Assembly: GCF_030272615.1 (NCBI RefSeq)
Contig: NC_081414.1
Location: forward strand, 657,588,292 to 657,652,291
Length of the DNA stretch: 64,000 bases
Source of the DNA: Cryptomeria japonica
Lineage: Eukaryota; Streptophyta; Pinopsida; Cupressales; Cupressaceae
Direction of reading: 5' to 3'
Numbering within the stretch: the first letter of the stretch is position 1; each line of letters opens with the position of its first letter. The notes below the pieces were generated by a model, which worked only from the letters and a program-made list of their open reading frames with translations, searched no databases and was not told where the DNA came from. Below are positions 10,530 through 22,180 of this stretch, piece by piece. The position numbers and the translations under genes were made by a program.

Positions 10530-12875
10530 CTAGCTTTGAGCCTCTCCCTCATCACCTGGTGGAGGAGGTGGAGCTCGATGACTGAGATCTTGATGAGGTG
10601 CCTGAGATCCCTTTGAACGTGACATATACTGTGAGTAGGGTATAACCTACTACGTAACTGGAACTACGACACTATATGCTGCAACATAGTAGGCTGCCCT
10701 ACTAGTCTAGTGAAGGAGCTCCTATTGCAAGGGCTCTATCTCTGCTCTCATCTCAGAGATCTGGCAATCGCGCTCAACCCTAAGATTGGTAAGCTGTCGG
10801 TCTTGCTCCACCAGCTGAGTCTGAGCTAGTGTAAACTATGACTACAACTCTACTAAACGTGCCCTCATCAACCATCCATCATTCATCCCCTACTCTCTCA
10901 CAGGCTCTCTAACCCCATCTCCACCTCTAGCTCCACCCTGCTCCTCTCACCGCTGACGAGCCTATCTTAGAGCTACTCGCTCCTCCCTAGCCCCGCCCAA
11001 TCTCACACCTATACCCCCAAGTGATCCACCCTCATCCCTCTATTGTCCCACATCAGTTGGAACCCTGCTACTACTAGCACCAGGATCACTACCTATCTGC
11101 CTCAAAGCCTCAGCTCTCTATCCCTTTCTCTGGCCCTACCTTTGACCCTGTCCCTATCCCTACGCAGGGGTATCATCCTCAACCTCCTCAATGCGAGGAA
11201 CCTACTCAGCTGGATCCACCAAATGAGGGAATGAATGCTGCTGAAAATAATCTCTATACTAGGGCAATAACCCCGCAACTACAATATCACTCAAGTAATC
11301 CCATCTCAGTCTCTATAGACCAATCAGCTCCTGCATGGCCAAGGCATAGGACAACCTTGGTGACCATCCCTTCTTCTCCTCATCAGCATATCGGGCATAT
11401 GTTGTGAACTCCTATGATACCCCTTGAGGTCATCCATACTGCCTCAGCACCCGTGATACTACAAACCGCTCCACTATCGTCTGTGATCTGCCAATAAGAG
11501 GGAAAGTAACAAAAAGGTCCCTGCGTACCAGCCTCTAGTCATCCCATGGTTCTAAGCCCCTATAAGGCCTCCATACCATGACTATCAAGTCATCCAACTA
11601 CCACTATCAAAAATCCGTCTTCCCTAGATGGGGTTGTGTAACATAACCAACATACCTATATACAACCGGTTGCCCAGACTCTCTACTATCATCAACAATA
11701 GGCCGACAAATTGGGAGGTGCTCCCAAACCCAAACCTGTAAGATCAACACACCAGTGACATTGCTTCTACCATCCCTATAGACTAACTCATGCATATTGT
11801 GATACATGTGGTCTAATATGCAAGAACCCTAGCCAAGCCTCTGAGGGATCTCCATCAATCTCTCTAGCATCCTGCCCCATTCACACTAGAATCCCTGCTG
11901 TCCTCTATTTGACATCAAAAAACAACTGATAAACCTTGCTAGAACACAAGCCAGAGGAAACTCATCATTGTACCTGTTCATCATGATGTCCCAACTGATG
12001 GAACGTGTTGGGATATCAGGATCCCTAAAGACGTGCCTCACTGCCTGTAATCCGGGAAGGTGTCCTGAATATTAGTCCACCTTATCCCCAAAAAAAGGGA
12101 TACGAAGGATCTTATATACATCCTCGAGAGTGATAGTCATCTCCCCAACTGGTAAGTGAAAGGTGTTATGCTCAGAATGGAATCTCTCTACCAATGTTGT
12201 GAGCATATCGTGATTCACACGGATATTGGGTAATCTCAACAAATGTGTCAAGCCACACAAGTCAATATGAGCCTCCTCAACCTCTAATAGCTATCAAACT
12301 AAAGTCATGGTAGGTGGATAAATACACCTGAAGAGCACATGAGGCAATCGAGCCTGCAAAATAAAATAATGGGATATCAGAATACATTCCAAATAAGCCT
12401 ACAAGAGGAGTAAAACATCACGCAAATCCAACTACGTCAATTACAAAAATAAAATTTCAAATTTAGACCTTAAAAAATGCTCACTTTTTTCAAAATGAAA
12501 AAACACAGAAGATCAAAAACTCGTACAAGTCAGGATTGAGCCCCGTATGATAAAATACTCCCAAACGATAAAAGATTAGACTCTGGACGACAAAATGGTC
12601 TTTCAAGAAGGTTGTCGTATGACACAAGGGTGGCCCTAGAATGACAAATCTAATGGTTTGAAACGACAAAATACAATTTAGCAGTTTGTCATATGAGAAA
12701 GGATACTATCTCGCATGACAAAATGAGAAAAACTGACTCAACATGCCAAAAACTTGAAAAATCAACAAAAAAATTCAAATTTGGAATGAATAACAAGCTT
12801 AAGATAGATCACTTACTGGTGGCTCATAGTGTCGTGGTCGATTATGTCATCACTAGTGCTCGAATCGATGCTCAT
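10530..12875 (-). pseudogene. Antisense plant mobile domain (PMD, MAIN-like) gene in Tat-1, two exons
   Basis: Reads opposite to gag-pol. Proposed exon 1 is 12817-12875 (ATG at 12875, MSIDSSTSDDII) ending at a GTAAGT donor. The intron runs 12354-12816 with a TTTTGCAG acceptor, and exon 2 is 10530-12353. Exon 2 keeps one frame for about 607 codons to a terminal TAG, interrupted by stops but with no net frameshift. Family motifs are NTFHLPVGEMTITLEDVYKIL and VLILQVWVWEHLPICRP, as in the PMD family (Pfam PF10536) of MAIN/MAIL proteins and of many plant transposons. The C-end is Pro/Gly/Glu-rich (HRAPPPPPGDEGEAQS). Exon 1 (59 nt) does not join exon 2 in phase, unlike Tat-2, which fits decay. Function inside a retroelement is unknown. 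Confidence 0.8.
12521..12750 (-). repeat. Tat-1 PMD-intron array: TTTGTCATACGAG-like motif at ~22 nt spacing
   Basis: On the - strand (PMD sense) the motif reads about TTTTGTCATGCGAG, the same as in the Tat-1 leader. On + the GAC/GAT cores lie near 12549, 12567, 12589, 12621, 12643, 12665, 12695 and 12717; steps of 22 dominate, with 18, 30 and 32 as exceptions. The whole array lies within the intron proposed for the PMD gene (12354-12816). Confidence 0.65.
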
Positions 12876-12966
12876 GAGTAGGGACCACCATTTTTCTTAC
12901 AGAAGGTTTTTTGAATTTTCAAACTTTGGAGGGTTAAAATAAATTGAAAATGACACTTTTTGTCCC

Positions 12967-12973
12967 ATATATA
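12967..12973 (-). promoter_or_regulatory. TATA box for antisense PMD gene of Tat-1
   Basis: On the - strand the sequence reads GCTATATATGG, about 95 nt upstream of the proposed PMD start codon at 12875. In Tat-2 a TATAAAA box lies about 80 nt before the PMD start. The matching position supports an internal antisense promoter; it is a sequence match only. Confidence 0.5.
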
Positions 12974-13469
12974 GCTAAAACACTAATTTTTCAACTTGTT
13001 CCAATGGATGTGAAAATTGTACCCTTAGCTAATTTGCTCGTTCTAACTCCATTTTTGGGATCGAAATCAAAATTTGAGATCATTTTTCTAGTCAATTTCA
13101 CAAAATTTGACCCACTTAGTGCTTTTCATCACAGGCCCATTCTCTTCTTTAATTCGCACTAAATTTCTCATGAATCAATGCTAAATCATGCTTTGCGCTC
13201 ACTTTTCTCATCATGCTTAATTTTCAAAAATTCCTCTGAATCAATTTGTGCTCAAATAACTTATCATCACTCAAGATTTCCTATCATCATGTACCCTTGC
13301 TATCTTTCAATTTCTCTCTCAAGGGGGCATACTCATGACCTTATGACCTCACATCTTCAATGTCAAGAAAATTTTCAAATCTTAATCAAAAGTCGAGAAA
13401 AACATCTTTTTCAACTAAAGAAAATCAATCAAATCCTTATTGCTAAGGGACATCTCATCTTCATCGCTC

Positions 13470-14010
13470 TATATCAAGTTGAAATTTCTCGACCATCTAA
13501 ATCAAATCAATCTCTAGGGGCATATTAGTTTCATCGCTTCATATCAAGTTGATATTATCTTCGTCTGAATCAATCTCTTAACGTTAATCAGTTTCACTGC
13601 TTTTCATCAAGCTGATTATTTGTTTAAACTCAATCAAGGGTTTAAAGAGTATCTTTGATCACACTCAATCTAAGCAGGTGTTCAATATTCATCGCTTTGG
13701 ATCAAGCTGGACATTTTATCTTTGCTCATCGTATCTTGATCAATCAAGTTTAAGATCAATTTTTATCATCACTCACTGTGTCTAGATTAATCAAGTTCTA
13801 GATCAGTAAGATCCACTTCTTGATCAATCAAGTTCAAGTTTGGTATCTTTTGTTTTCAATCGTTCTTAAGTTCAATCAAGTTCAAGATTGGTATCACTTT
13901 AATTAGACTTCATTGATCTTCATCGCTTCAAATCAAGCTAAACACCTCGCTTTCATCTAGTTCGTGATCAATCAAGTTCAGAACTGGCATCTCCTAGACA
14001 TCACACATTC
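13470..14010. repeat. Degenerate minisatellite before Tat-1 3' LTR
   Basis: Interspersed degenerate copies of two units: CATCGCTTCATATCAAGTTGA (near 13472, 13533, 13588, 13690, 13920) and TTGATCAATCAAGTTCAAG (near 13736, 13790, 13830, 13870, 13970). No open reading frame of note. The stretch 12976-13469 upstream shows no recognisable feature beyond AT-rich sequence. Confidence 0.6.
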
Positions 14011-14041
14011 TTTGAACCAACGCGTTGCTCGCAAATTAATT

Positions 14042-14055
14042 CAAAGAGGGGTAAA
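14042..14055 (+). other. Polypurine tract of Tat-1
   Basis: CAAAGAGGGGTAAA directly precedes the TGTAATACCC start of an LTR. It primes plus-strand DNA synthesis in LTR elements. It is nearly the same as the Tat-2 tract (AAAGAGGGGCAAAA on the - strand at 32526-32539), which supports both calls. Confidence 0.85.
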
Positions 14056-14801
14056 TGTAATACCCTAAAAATGGTGATCTAAACCATGGACCCCTAATCT
14101 CGACAACATCACCAAGGTCCTAACCAAAGGCAGTTAAATCAATCTTGAGCACACAATTAATTTCTAAAATCATCAATGTCACATGGTAAATTAATCACTC
14201 AATATTAAATAAATATTTATTTAATTAATTAAATCAATCCAAGTAAATCATTTTAAATAATTATCTTATTTATTTTATTAAATATCCTAGCATATTTAAT
14301 TAAATAAATCAATTTGCCATAAATCTTCCAAAAAAGAAACAAATCAAGAAAGAGGAATTAGAAATTATGAGCACAAATCTTCAAAAAAAGGAAATAAATC
14401 AAAAAAGGAATTAATTGACAAAAAAGAATTAAAAATTGAGAAAAGAAATCAATTGGAGAGAATCTTGAAAAACAAATTAAAAATTGATAGATAATCTCAA
14501 AGAAAGCAATTAAAACAATTAAATATTAAAATTGAATGAAATAGAGAATAAATCAGTTTTTTCTGATTTTATCTTAATTTTAGTTCAATTTCCTTTAAAA
14601 CTGAGAAAAGCATCCAATCACATCAATTCACCTAGATTGTGCTTCCTCTTGGAAAATCTTGACCACTCATCATCATTTGATCTCAGCCTTTGGTTTCTTT
14701 CTGAATTTTCTATAAATTCAGGCTCTCATCTCTCATTCAAAGATATTGGAGAATATATTCTTATCATGCTGTTTTTGTCTAGGTTCATTAATAGTTGTGC
14801 A
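14056..14801 (+). mobile_element. Tat-1 3' LTR, truncated
   Basis: Starts with TG immediately after the polypurine tract and ends abruptly where homology to a copia LTR begins (about 14802). It includes an AT-rich stretch with TTAATTAA palindromes (14210-14300), as in the Tat-2 LTR, and a TATA box (TATAAAT at 14711-14717) with a pyrimidine-rich stretch behind it. The matching 5' LTR is outside the window and the missing 3' part is not found nearby. Confidence 0.75.
14711..14717 (+). promoter_or_regulatory. TATA box in Tat-1 LTR
   Basis: TATAAAT followed by a CT-rich stretch, the usual plan of a plant LTR promoter. Position within the LTR fits a U3/R boundary about 30 nt downstream. Sequence match only. 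Confidence 0.5.
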
Positions 14802-16193
14802 TTTAGATATTCACCAATAGTTCAACAAGTGCAGACATAAGGAGTCAACCGGTATAATGTGAGATACTGACAAGGTTAGTAAACTAGGAGGAAAGAGGAA
14901 CTAGTAGAGTGTCTGATCGGTGATCCTATCTGGACCAACATGAAGAGTCAAGCTGGCAGTTGGTCGATATGGATGCCACATGGATTCAAGGTGGTGGACC
15001 TGCATTCGAATGAAGAAGGAATGTACACTAACGAGGTAGTTGCAGAGTTGGTCAAAATTAGTGGAAGATCCCACAATTCACGAGATGTGTTGCAGAGGTT
15101 TGCGGATTGAGGTCTGGAGGAAACCTTAGAGCCAACCAAGAGTGTTTGAAGAGATTGAGGTGGATGAAGGAAACAACAATATAGATCTTGGTGTCTGACC
15201 AAGAGATCAGCTGACAAGGTAAAAAGAAGATTGCCAAAGATAGAAGGCGTGGTAAAGAAGGTGCAATAATGATAAAAGTGTATTGTTGGTTGTCAGAGAG
15301 ATCAAATCGGGGAAGATCTGATTGGATTTGGTTTGCCTCAAAGGTGATGAGGAAACCCTAACTGCCCATGTTTTTGAATTTGTTTTTGGCAAGAAAACCA
15401 GTCTGTAAATATGCAGGCCAAAGACATAGTAAGTGTTGCTACTAAAGAGAAGAGGATAGTGCTACTGCAAAGTGATTGAGTGTTACTTCTGCATGTGAGA
15501 GAAAAACAACCAAGTTCTCAACAAGTATTTGATAAAAGAGGTAGATTCAAGAGTAGAACCAGTAGTGGTTATACTGGCATAGCAGAAGTGAAGAGAGTTG
15601 TAGAGAAGGTAGACAGTGGACTAGTAGAGTATAGCACTGGTAAAGTGCAGAGTAGTGAGGAGGAGATTCAACAAAGAAGAAGAAGAGGAGAGGTGTATCG
15701 ATAGGTTTTGCAGGTAGTAGAGTAGCAGAATTCTGAGTCGGTGTAGCAGAGAAGGTATCTCATCGACAGAGTAAGGTATATGAAATGGTTACAAGATTCA
15801 CTTGTAGGAAGACAACTACTTTTGTAATTGATGTTTTAAATCTGAACGCTGAGTTGTAGCTCAGTGCGTGGGTTGTAGCCCATAAACAAGTTAGGGGTTG
15901 GTGCTCCTTAGGTTGGTGCCCTAAACATTGTAATAGAGTTTTCATTGTGAGGCTGGATTGGAGCAGTAGTCTCTAGCAGCATTGCTCACTGAGGTTTTTC
16001 CCATCTTGGGTTTTCCTCATACATACTGGTGTTATGTGACACCCTTTATGTGTGTTTGCATCTGTGTTGGTCTCTCCTCTAACTGGCAAGTCTACATTGT
16101 GTTAGTTCCCATAAACCGTACTCACATCTAGGTTGTTAAAGGGAAAATTTGAGAACCACTGATTCACATAATTGTTGTACATTGTGTCTAACA
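14802..16193 (+). mobile_element. Copia-plus 5' LTR (3' part only)
   Basis: Aligns with 20692-22180 from CACCAATAGT onward and ends in TGTCTAACA just before the primer site. The TATA box seen in the 3' LTR is mutated here (GTCTGTAAATATG near 15400). Small unbroken frames near 15480-15704 are shared with the other LTR but lack a good start and are not called as a gene. Confidence 0.8.
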
Positions 16194-16195
16194 AT

Positions 16196-16203
16196 TGGTA
16201 TCA
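16196..16203 (+). other. Copia-plus primer binding site (decayed, tRNA-iMet)
   Basis: TGGTATCA begins two bases after the LTR end and matches the first 8 nt of the site complementary to plant initiator-Met tRNA (TGGTATCAGAGC). The remaining bases are changed to TAAG. Confidence 0.7.
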
Positions 16204-16266
16204 TAAGGTAGGTTCTTATCTAGATGAGCTTTCTCCAGCTAGGGTAGATTTTAGCTTAAGGACACA

Positions 16267-18110
16267 ATGGTTTGGTTAGTGTCAATCCATGCTCCTGTGT
16301 TTGATGGTTCAAACTATTCTATTTGGAGTTGTAGAATGGAAGTCTTCCTATCCTCTCTAGGGTTTGATATATGGATGTCGGTTATCAATGGTCTCCCTAG
16401 GAATGTCAGTCCTCCCACCTAATCTGAAGAAGAAAGAAGTTGCTTGTGCAATGAAGAAGCCATGAAGGCCATATTTAGTGGGCTCACCGGTGATGTCTCC
16501 TCACAAGTGGATAAGTGTAAATCAACAAAGAGTCTATGGGATAGACTAAGGAAGCTCTATGGAAATGAACCCTGCACTACTAGATTAGTGTGTGGAAGTG
16601 AGAATAACAATGCAGTAGATACATGTGTAAGTGATGAAGGCAGATCCACTAGCAGTCACAACATTCATGAAGAAGGAACCCATCTCCTCATGGTTCAAGG
16701 ATCTGAAGATGAGGTTCACATCTGAAAGTGATAAGGCAAGTAGATCCCACCAATAAGATGTGTTTGGCAGTGATGATGAGGAAGAAGGAGATAAAATAGA
16801 TAGATATAGCGATCAAGATCTATTTGATAGTGAAGGAGAAGAAGAAGAAGATGAAGAACTAGATCTTGAGTGTGAAGTGGTAAGTGCTCTAAAAGAGCTT
16901 CAAAATGTTAGAAATGATTTTAAAATCTACAATAGATTAGTTCATGAGGATTGTAGTCAGTTGAGAACCTGCCTTGATGTGTCAAACCAAAAGGTTTGAT
17001 TATTGACCTCTCAACTAGAAGAGACAAAAAGATTGGCTAATGATTTGAAATTAGTCTTGGACTCCAAGGAAAGTGAAAGGGAGAATTGAAGAAATGAATA
17101 CAAGATATTCAATAATGCTACTATAGTATAGTAGAACCGACTAACAAATTGCCTTGAGGAATTTGAGAAATGCATCTCAGAGTTGAAGTCTTAGGCAACG
17201 AACATCAAGGTATGTCGGTGTGAAGATCTAGCATCTAGGCTAGAAATTAAAGATAAAGAATACCAAAAACTACTTGGAGAAATGGAGACTCTCCAAAATG
17301 ACCTTGAGAAATGTCAGGATGAGCTCAAGGTAAGAATCCGGTTTGATGGCAACAATGATGCCTTGGATAGAATGTTGAAAAAGAAAAAGCATGCCAAGGA
17401 CACTGAAGGGTTAGGAAGTGGTGTCAGTCAATGCTCCACCAGCAAGAATGTCCCCCACAATGACATACAGTTTGTCTCCTCAAATGGAGAAAACAAGGGA
17501 TAGACCTTCACAGTTAGAATTGCTCCCTGAAAGAAGGTTGTCCTAAGAACAATCGGTGAAGACATATAGACAAGAATGAAGACTGGTGCTACAAGAAGGA
17601 GGAACAATGCAGATCCCAAAGGTAAAGGGAGGATGGGAGAAGATAGCTTCACTGGAAGCAGCAAAATGAGGAAGCACCAGAAAAGACCTCCTACCAGCAA
17701 AGGATAAAGAAATGCTACCACCCACAAGGAAAAACATGTGTGGGAGAAGAAGAGACTAGATGGAAGAGATGCATAGAATGGACAACCAAGGATCCATTCT
17801 CAAAAAGGAAGAAATGGAGATGCTAAACTGGTAAGATCTCCTCATGCATGGAAAAATAAATTTATAAGTCATATGCCATCCTTTATCGGTTACTTCTTTG
17901 CATGTAATGCTTATGGCCATAGGGTAGAGGAATTTAGAAAGAGATCTAGAAAGAATAATATAGGATCTCATGGACATCATGCATATGAGAAAAATGTATC
18001 TAGGAGTAGATACATGCATGTCCCCTCTCTAGGTTATGCAAATGTTGTTTGTCATAACTGCAATGGTTTTGGCCATAGAGAGTTTGAGTGCAGGAAGATG
18101 AACCTATAGT
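16267..18110 (+). pseudogene. gag: Copia-plus gag (broken)
   Basis: ATG at 16267 opens a copia-type Gag: VFDGSNYSIWSCRMEVFL, a stop at 16420, then TKSLWDRLRKLYG, typical of the UBN2/copia gag-polypeptide family. A frame change near 16710-16760 leads to a very acidic segment (EEEEDEELDLE) and a long Glu/Lys-rich coiled-coil region to ~17400. Near 18050-18095 one complete CCHC zinc knuckle remains (CHNCNGFGHREFEC); an earlier one near 17890 has lost its cysteines. Several further stops are present. Confidence 0.8.
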
Positions 18111-19810
18111 CACATGGTGGCTGGTATAACTATGCTTTGTAGAAAGGTATATATAGAGCATATGGAAGTCAAAGACATGCATGGAACAAAAGGAGAAATG
18201 TCCCTACAGGAGCAAGAGGTCCATTAGTTTTGGTTACCAGTCTTAGCAACATGGCCAAAAAAAGATGGTTAAACTAGTATGTCAAGAGATTCCCCAAACA
18301 TGAAGTTGGGATGGATGTTGTGTGCTACTATAGCACTACTTCTGGCCATGATGGAGAATGAGGAAATGGAAGGACCCATCAGCTAAAGAAGGAAAGACCT
18401 ACTCCTAAGCCTGAAAATGGGAAGATGAATGAGACCAAGTAGGTATGGAGGAAGAAGACCATGGACCACCACTATGCACTCATTGCATAGGTGATATCTC
18501 CTAAAGGCTAAAAGAGATGTAGGATCTTAGGGGGAGTAATATACTAAATTTATCATTCACCCCCTCAGTGATGAAGGGAACATGGAAGAACATGTTTTTG
18601 CCAATATGAAAGATTATATCACTATTGTTGTATTAATATATGACAAGATAACAATCAGAACCAGATACAGTGTTGTCAAGTGTCAGGAGTCACAAGGAGG
18701 TGGTCTGATAGTGATAGTGGACTGGTATAGGAGACTGGTGTATATAGGATGTTTACCAACCTAAATGCTAATAGTTACTTGCAAGTTATATAAGACAATG
18801 AAGTTGGAGATCATTGTAATAGCCCTAGTAAAATGGTTTGTGGAGTTCATGTCTCAGGTGGTATTGGAAAAGTCCTGAATGACATATGTTGGCCTCGGGG
18901 TTGATCATGCAGGCATGCATATTTTTGGGCTAACTGATTTAATTTATGGCATGATAATGTCATTTTATGGCATTGTGTGGCTCCAGGATCATGTCATAGG
19001 TTTTGGTGGCAACAATGGAGCTGAAGAATCATCAGATGATCACATTTGCACAGCTAAATCGATATATGGAGGTGTTTGAGGCCTCGGTGTTAGACCACAC
19101 TGGAGATGAGGACCTGAGATGTATGACTTGGGGTGAGTTCAAGTGGATATGATGCAAAACCAATATGCTTGAAATTGGAAGAGTAAGTGTACTGATTGCC
19201 TAAAACTATAGATGATGAAAATTTATAGTAGGAATACCCAAGAGAATTTCATTGTAAGGAGTATTTACCTATCATTTGGTTGGTTGTATTCATATTAAAA
19301 TCACATTTGATTCCTACTTGTCAGTTGGCTGGTTGTATTGGCAGTACAATCACATTTGATTACTAAAGAATTTTGGGATGAAATAGGAAGTGTTGTAGGG
19401 TGACCGACAGGTGAGTAGTATTCAATGACACATCAACAATTGGTATCAGTCTTTCTGCAAATTGAGTGCTCTATAAAATAGTATCAAACTTGCATGCTCA
19501 ACTAGTGTCAATTGATGGTTAGGTCCTCCATCTCAAGTGTTTTGACTTGATAAAATGCAACAAAAAGTAATAATTGGTATCAGAGGAGGAGAGACTCTAG
19601 TAAAGAAAAAGGGGAGAAATAATTTTTTCAGTGACTGATAAATACAAGGATGAATGATACCCTAAAAATGCCCTTTGCCATTGTTGTCAAAGGGGGAGAA
19701 GGATTCTGCAGTATACAACATACTACATGTGTTGAGAATCCATGGATTAGACAAAGGGGGAGAAGAATTACATAGTATGTCGGATACTACATGAGTTGAC
19801 ATCAATGCCA
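18111..19810 (+). other. Copia-plus interior without recognisable pol
   Basis: No protease (DSGA), integrase or RT motif can be found in any frame. The longest open pieces are about 60 codons and resemble nothing I know. Two copies of a primer-site-like TTGGTATCAG occur at about 19438 and 19575, the first preceded by ACATCAACA as at an LTR end. The region ends with GGGGGAGA-rich repeats (19680-19820; the phrase AAAGGGGGAGA occurs three times). Confidence 0.55.
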
Positions 19811-19821
19811 AAGGGGGAGAT
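19810..19821 (+). other. Copia-plus polypurine tract
   Basis: AAAGGGGGAGAT directly before TGTTGGTATTG, the classic plant copia arrangement of purine tract and LTR start. Confidence 0.8.
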
Positions 19822-22180
19822 TGTTGGTATTGTGTTGTCATTGACATCAACCAGTATGGGATGACTACCGATATGAGAGATGTATGTGCAACATTTTCAT
19901 GAAGGATTATAGAATGAGATATCTTGGATATCACTTTGTGTTGTAGAACACCGGTAAGGCAAGGAAGATGACCACTGGAGTCACCTGTACACAAGTTAGT
20001 GCATGACTTGTGTGGATGAGATGGTAAGGTGTCGATATTAGTACAATATATCACCAGTAAGGAAAGGATGTCAACTGGTAAGTGTTGTGTTGACATGGAG
20101 AAGTCAAACCAACCAAATGAGTGGTTGTCAGCAGACAATGCTCATGACCAGCATACAAGCTGGATGGCCAAGGTGTTTAGGTTGTTGTTTGTTTGAAGAG
20201 GCAGATTGTTACCTAAATCACATCAACACAGTAGGAGAGAAATGAACATATGATAGGTATGCTATGAAGTTGCAGAACAATAGGACTCCCTCTGGATGAA
20301 GATGCAGTCATCATGAGAAGCAATGGCTGACAGTGAAAATGCCATCACTAGATCACATGTGTCTATTTGAAGGTTTGCTGCTCAAACAGGGAAGTCACAT
20401 GAGTATATTGTAGGATGTAGAAGACAAGGTGTCACTCCACCAGTAAGTGGAACTTATCTCCTATCATGCATTGTGTGCATCATAGTGTTGTGAGATAAGG
20501 AAGAGGAGGTGTGCATCAATTGCATGAAATTAGGGATATGCACTAAACCGAATGAGAAGGCATGTTGAGATACCGGTATAGATCAAGAATGTTTACCAGT
20601 ATGTAAGTCCACCATAATATGAGCAAGGTGTAGATACATATGACTTCCCATTTTGTCAGAATGTGCATGCTTGGGATAGACATGTTTGAAGACCGGTTTA
20701 GGTGTTCCACCAATAGTTTAACAAGTGCAAACATGAGGAGTCAATCGGTAGAATGTGAGATACTAGCAGGGTTAGTAAACCAATAGGAAAGAGGAACCAG
20801 TAGAGTGTTTGGTTAGTGATCCTATTTGGACCGACATGAAGAGTCAAGATGGAAATTGGTCGACATCGATGCCACATGGAGTCAAGGTGGTGGACCTACA
20901 TTCGAATGAAGAAGGAATGTATACTGACAGGGTAGTTGTAGAGTTGGTCGATATTAGTGGAAGATCCCACAATTCATGGGATGTGTTGCAGAGTTGTTGC
21001 AGAGGTTTGCAGCTTGAGGTATGGAGGACAACTTAGAGCCATCTAAGAGTGTTTGAAGAGATCGAGGTGGATGAAGGAAACAACAATACAAATGTACGTG
21101 TTTGACGAAGAGATCAACTAACAAGGTAGAAAGAAGATTGCCAAAGATAGAAGGCATGGTCAAGAAGGTGTGATAATGGCAGAGCTGTACCATTGGTTGT
21201 TAGAGAGATCAGAATGGGGAAGATCTGATTGGATTTGGTTTTCCTCAAAGGTGATGAGAAAACCCTAACCGCCCATGTTTTTGAATTGGATTTTGGTAGG
21301 AAAACCAGTCTATAAATATGCAGGCCAAAGACATAGTGTGTGTTGTTGTTGAAGAGAAGAGGATAGTGCTATTGCAAAGTGATTGAGTGTTACTTCTGCA
21401 TGTGAGAGAAAATCAGCCAAGTGCTCAACAAGTATCTGAGAAAAGAGGGAGAGCGAAGAGAAGAACTACTAGTGGTTATACTAGCAGAGCAGAAGTGAAA
21501 AGAGCTGTAGAGAAGGCAGACAGTGGACTGGTAGAGTATAGCACCGATAAAGTGCAGAGTACTGAGGAGATCTAGTAGAGAAGAAGAAGAGGAGAGGTAT
21601 ACTACTAGGTTTTGCCAACAATAGAGCAGCAGGTGAGAGCAGCAGAAGTGTGAGTCAGTGTAGTAGAGAAGGTATCTCACTGGCAGAGTAAGGTATATGA
21701 AATGGTTACAAGATTCACTTGTAGCAAGACAACTACTTTTGTAATTGATTTTTTTTTTGTGAACACTGAGTTGTAGCTCGGTGTAGGGGTTGTATCTCCT
21801 TTAGGTTGTAGCCCATAAACAAGTTAGTGGTTGGTGCTCCTTGGGTTGGTGCCCTAAATTAGGGGTCAGTGCTCCTTGGGTTGGTGCTTCTTGGGTTGGT
21901 GCCCAAAACATCGTAACAGAGTTTTCATTATGAGGCTAGATTGGAGCACTAGTCTCCAGCAACATTGTTCACCGAGGTTTTTCCCATATTGGGTTTTCCT
22001 CATACATATTGGTGTAATGTGATGCCCTTTATCTGTGTTTGCATTTGTGTCGATCTCTCCTCTAACCGATAAGTCTGCATTGTGTTAGTTCCCATAACCG
22101 ATACTCACATCTAGGTTGTTAAAGGGAAAAATTGACAACCACTAGTTCACCCCCCTCTCAATGGTACATTGTGTCTAATA
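19822..22180 (+). mobile_element. Copia-plus 3' LTR, complete
   Basis: About 2.36 kb, from TGTTGGTATTG to TGTCTAATA; the terminal CA has become TA. It has a TATA box (TATAAATA near 21311-21318) followed by ~840 nt including pyrimidine-rich and GT-rich stretches. The second half repeats 14802-16193. A short internal duplication of GGTTGGTGC-type units lies near 21830-21905. Confidence 0.8.

Larger units (their letters stand above)
1..14801 (+). mobile_element. Tat-1: Tat-type Ty3/gypsy retrotransposon, 5' end outside window
   Basis: Domain order on the + strand is gag, CHHC zinc motif, protease, G-patch, RT, RNase H, second RNase H and integrase, followed by an antisense PMD gene, a purine tract and the start of an LTR. 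Two RNase H domains between RT and integrase are the hallmark of the plant Tat lineage. The 5' LTR and primer site lie left of the window. The 3' LTR begins at 14056 and is cut at about 14801 by a copia element. The coding part is broken by many stops and several frameshifts, so this copy is dead. Protein order and most motifs match Tat-2 (31067-56879), but nucleotide similarity is low, so they are different families. Confidence 0.9.
14802..22180 (+). mobile_element. Copia-plus: Ty1/copia element, gag only, 5' LTR truncated
   Basis: The direct repeats 14802-16193 and 20692-22180 are the 3' parts of two LTRs. The 3' LTR is complete (19822-22180). The interior has an initiator-Met-like primer site, a copia-type Gag with zinc knuckle and a purine tract, but no protease, integrase or RT that I can recognise. 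The 5' LTR lacks its first ~880 nt and abuts the cut LTR of Tat-1, so one deletion probably removed both ends. LTR divergence looks high (roughly a tenth of positions by eye), so it is old. Confidence 0.85.

Noticed and set aside
15480-15704. Small open frame conserved in both copia-plus LTRs (also 21387-21575)
   Set aside because: Shared because the LTRs are copies of one another; no good start codon and the frame is cut differently in the two copies.
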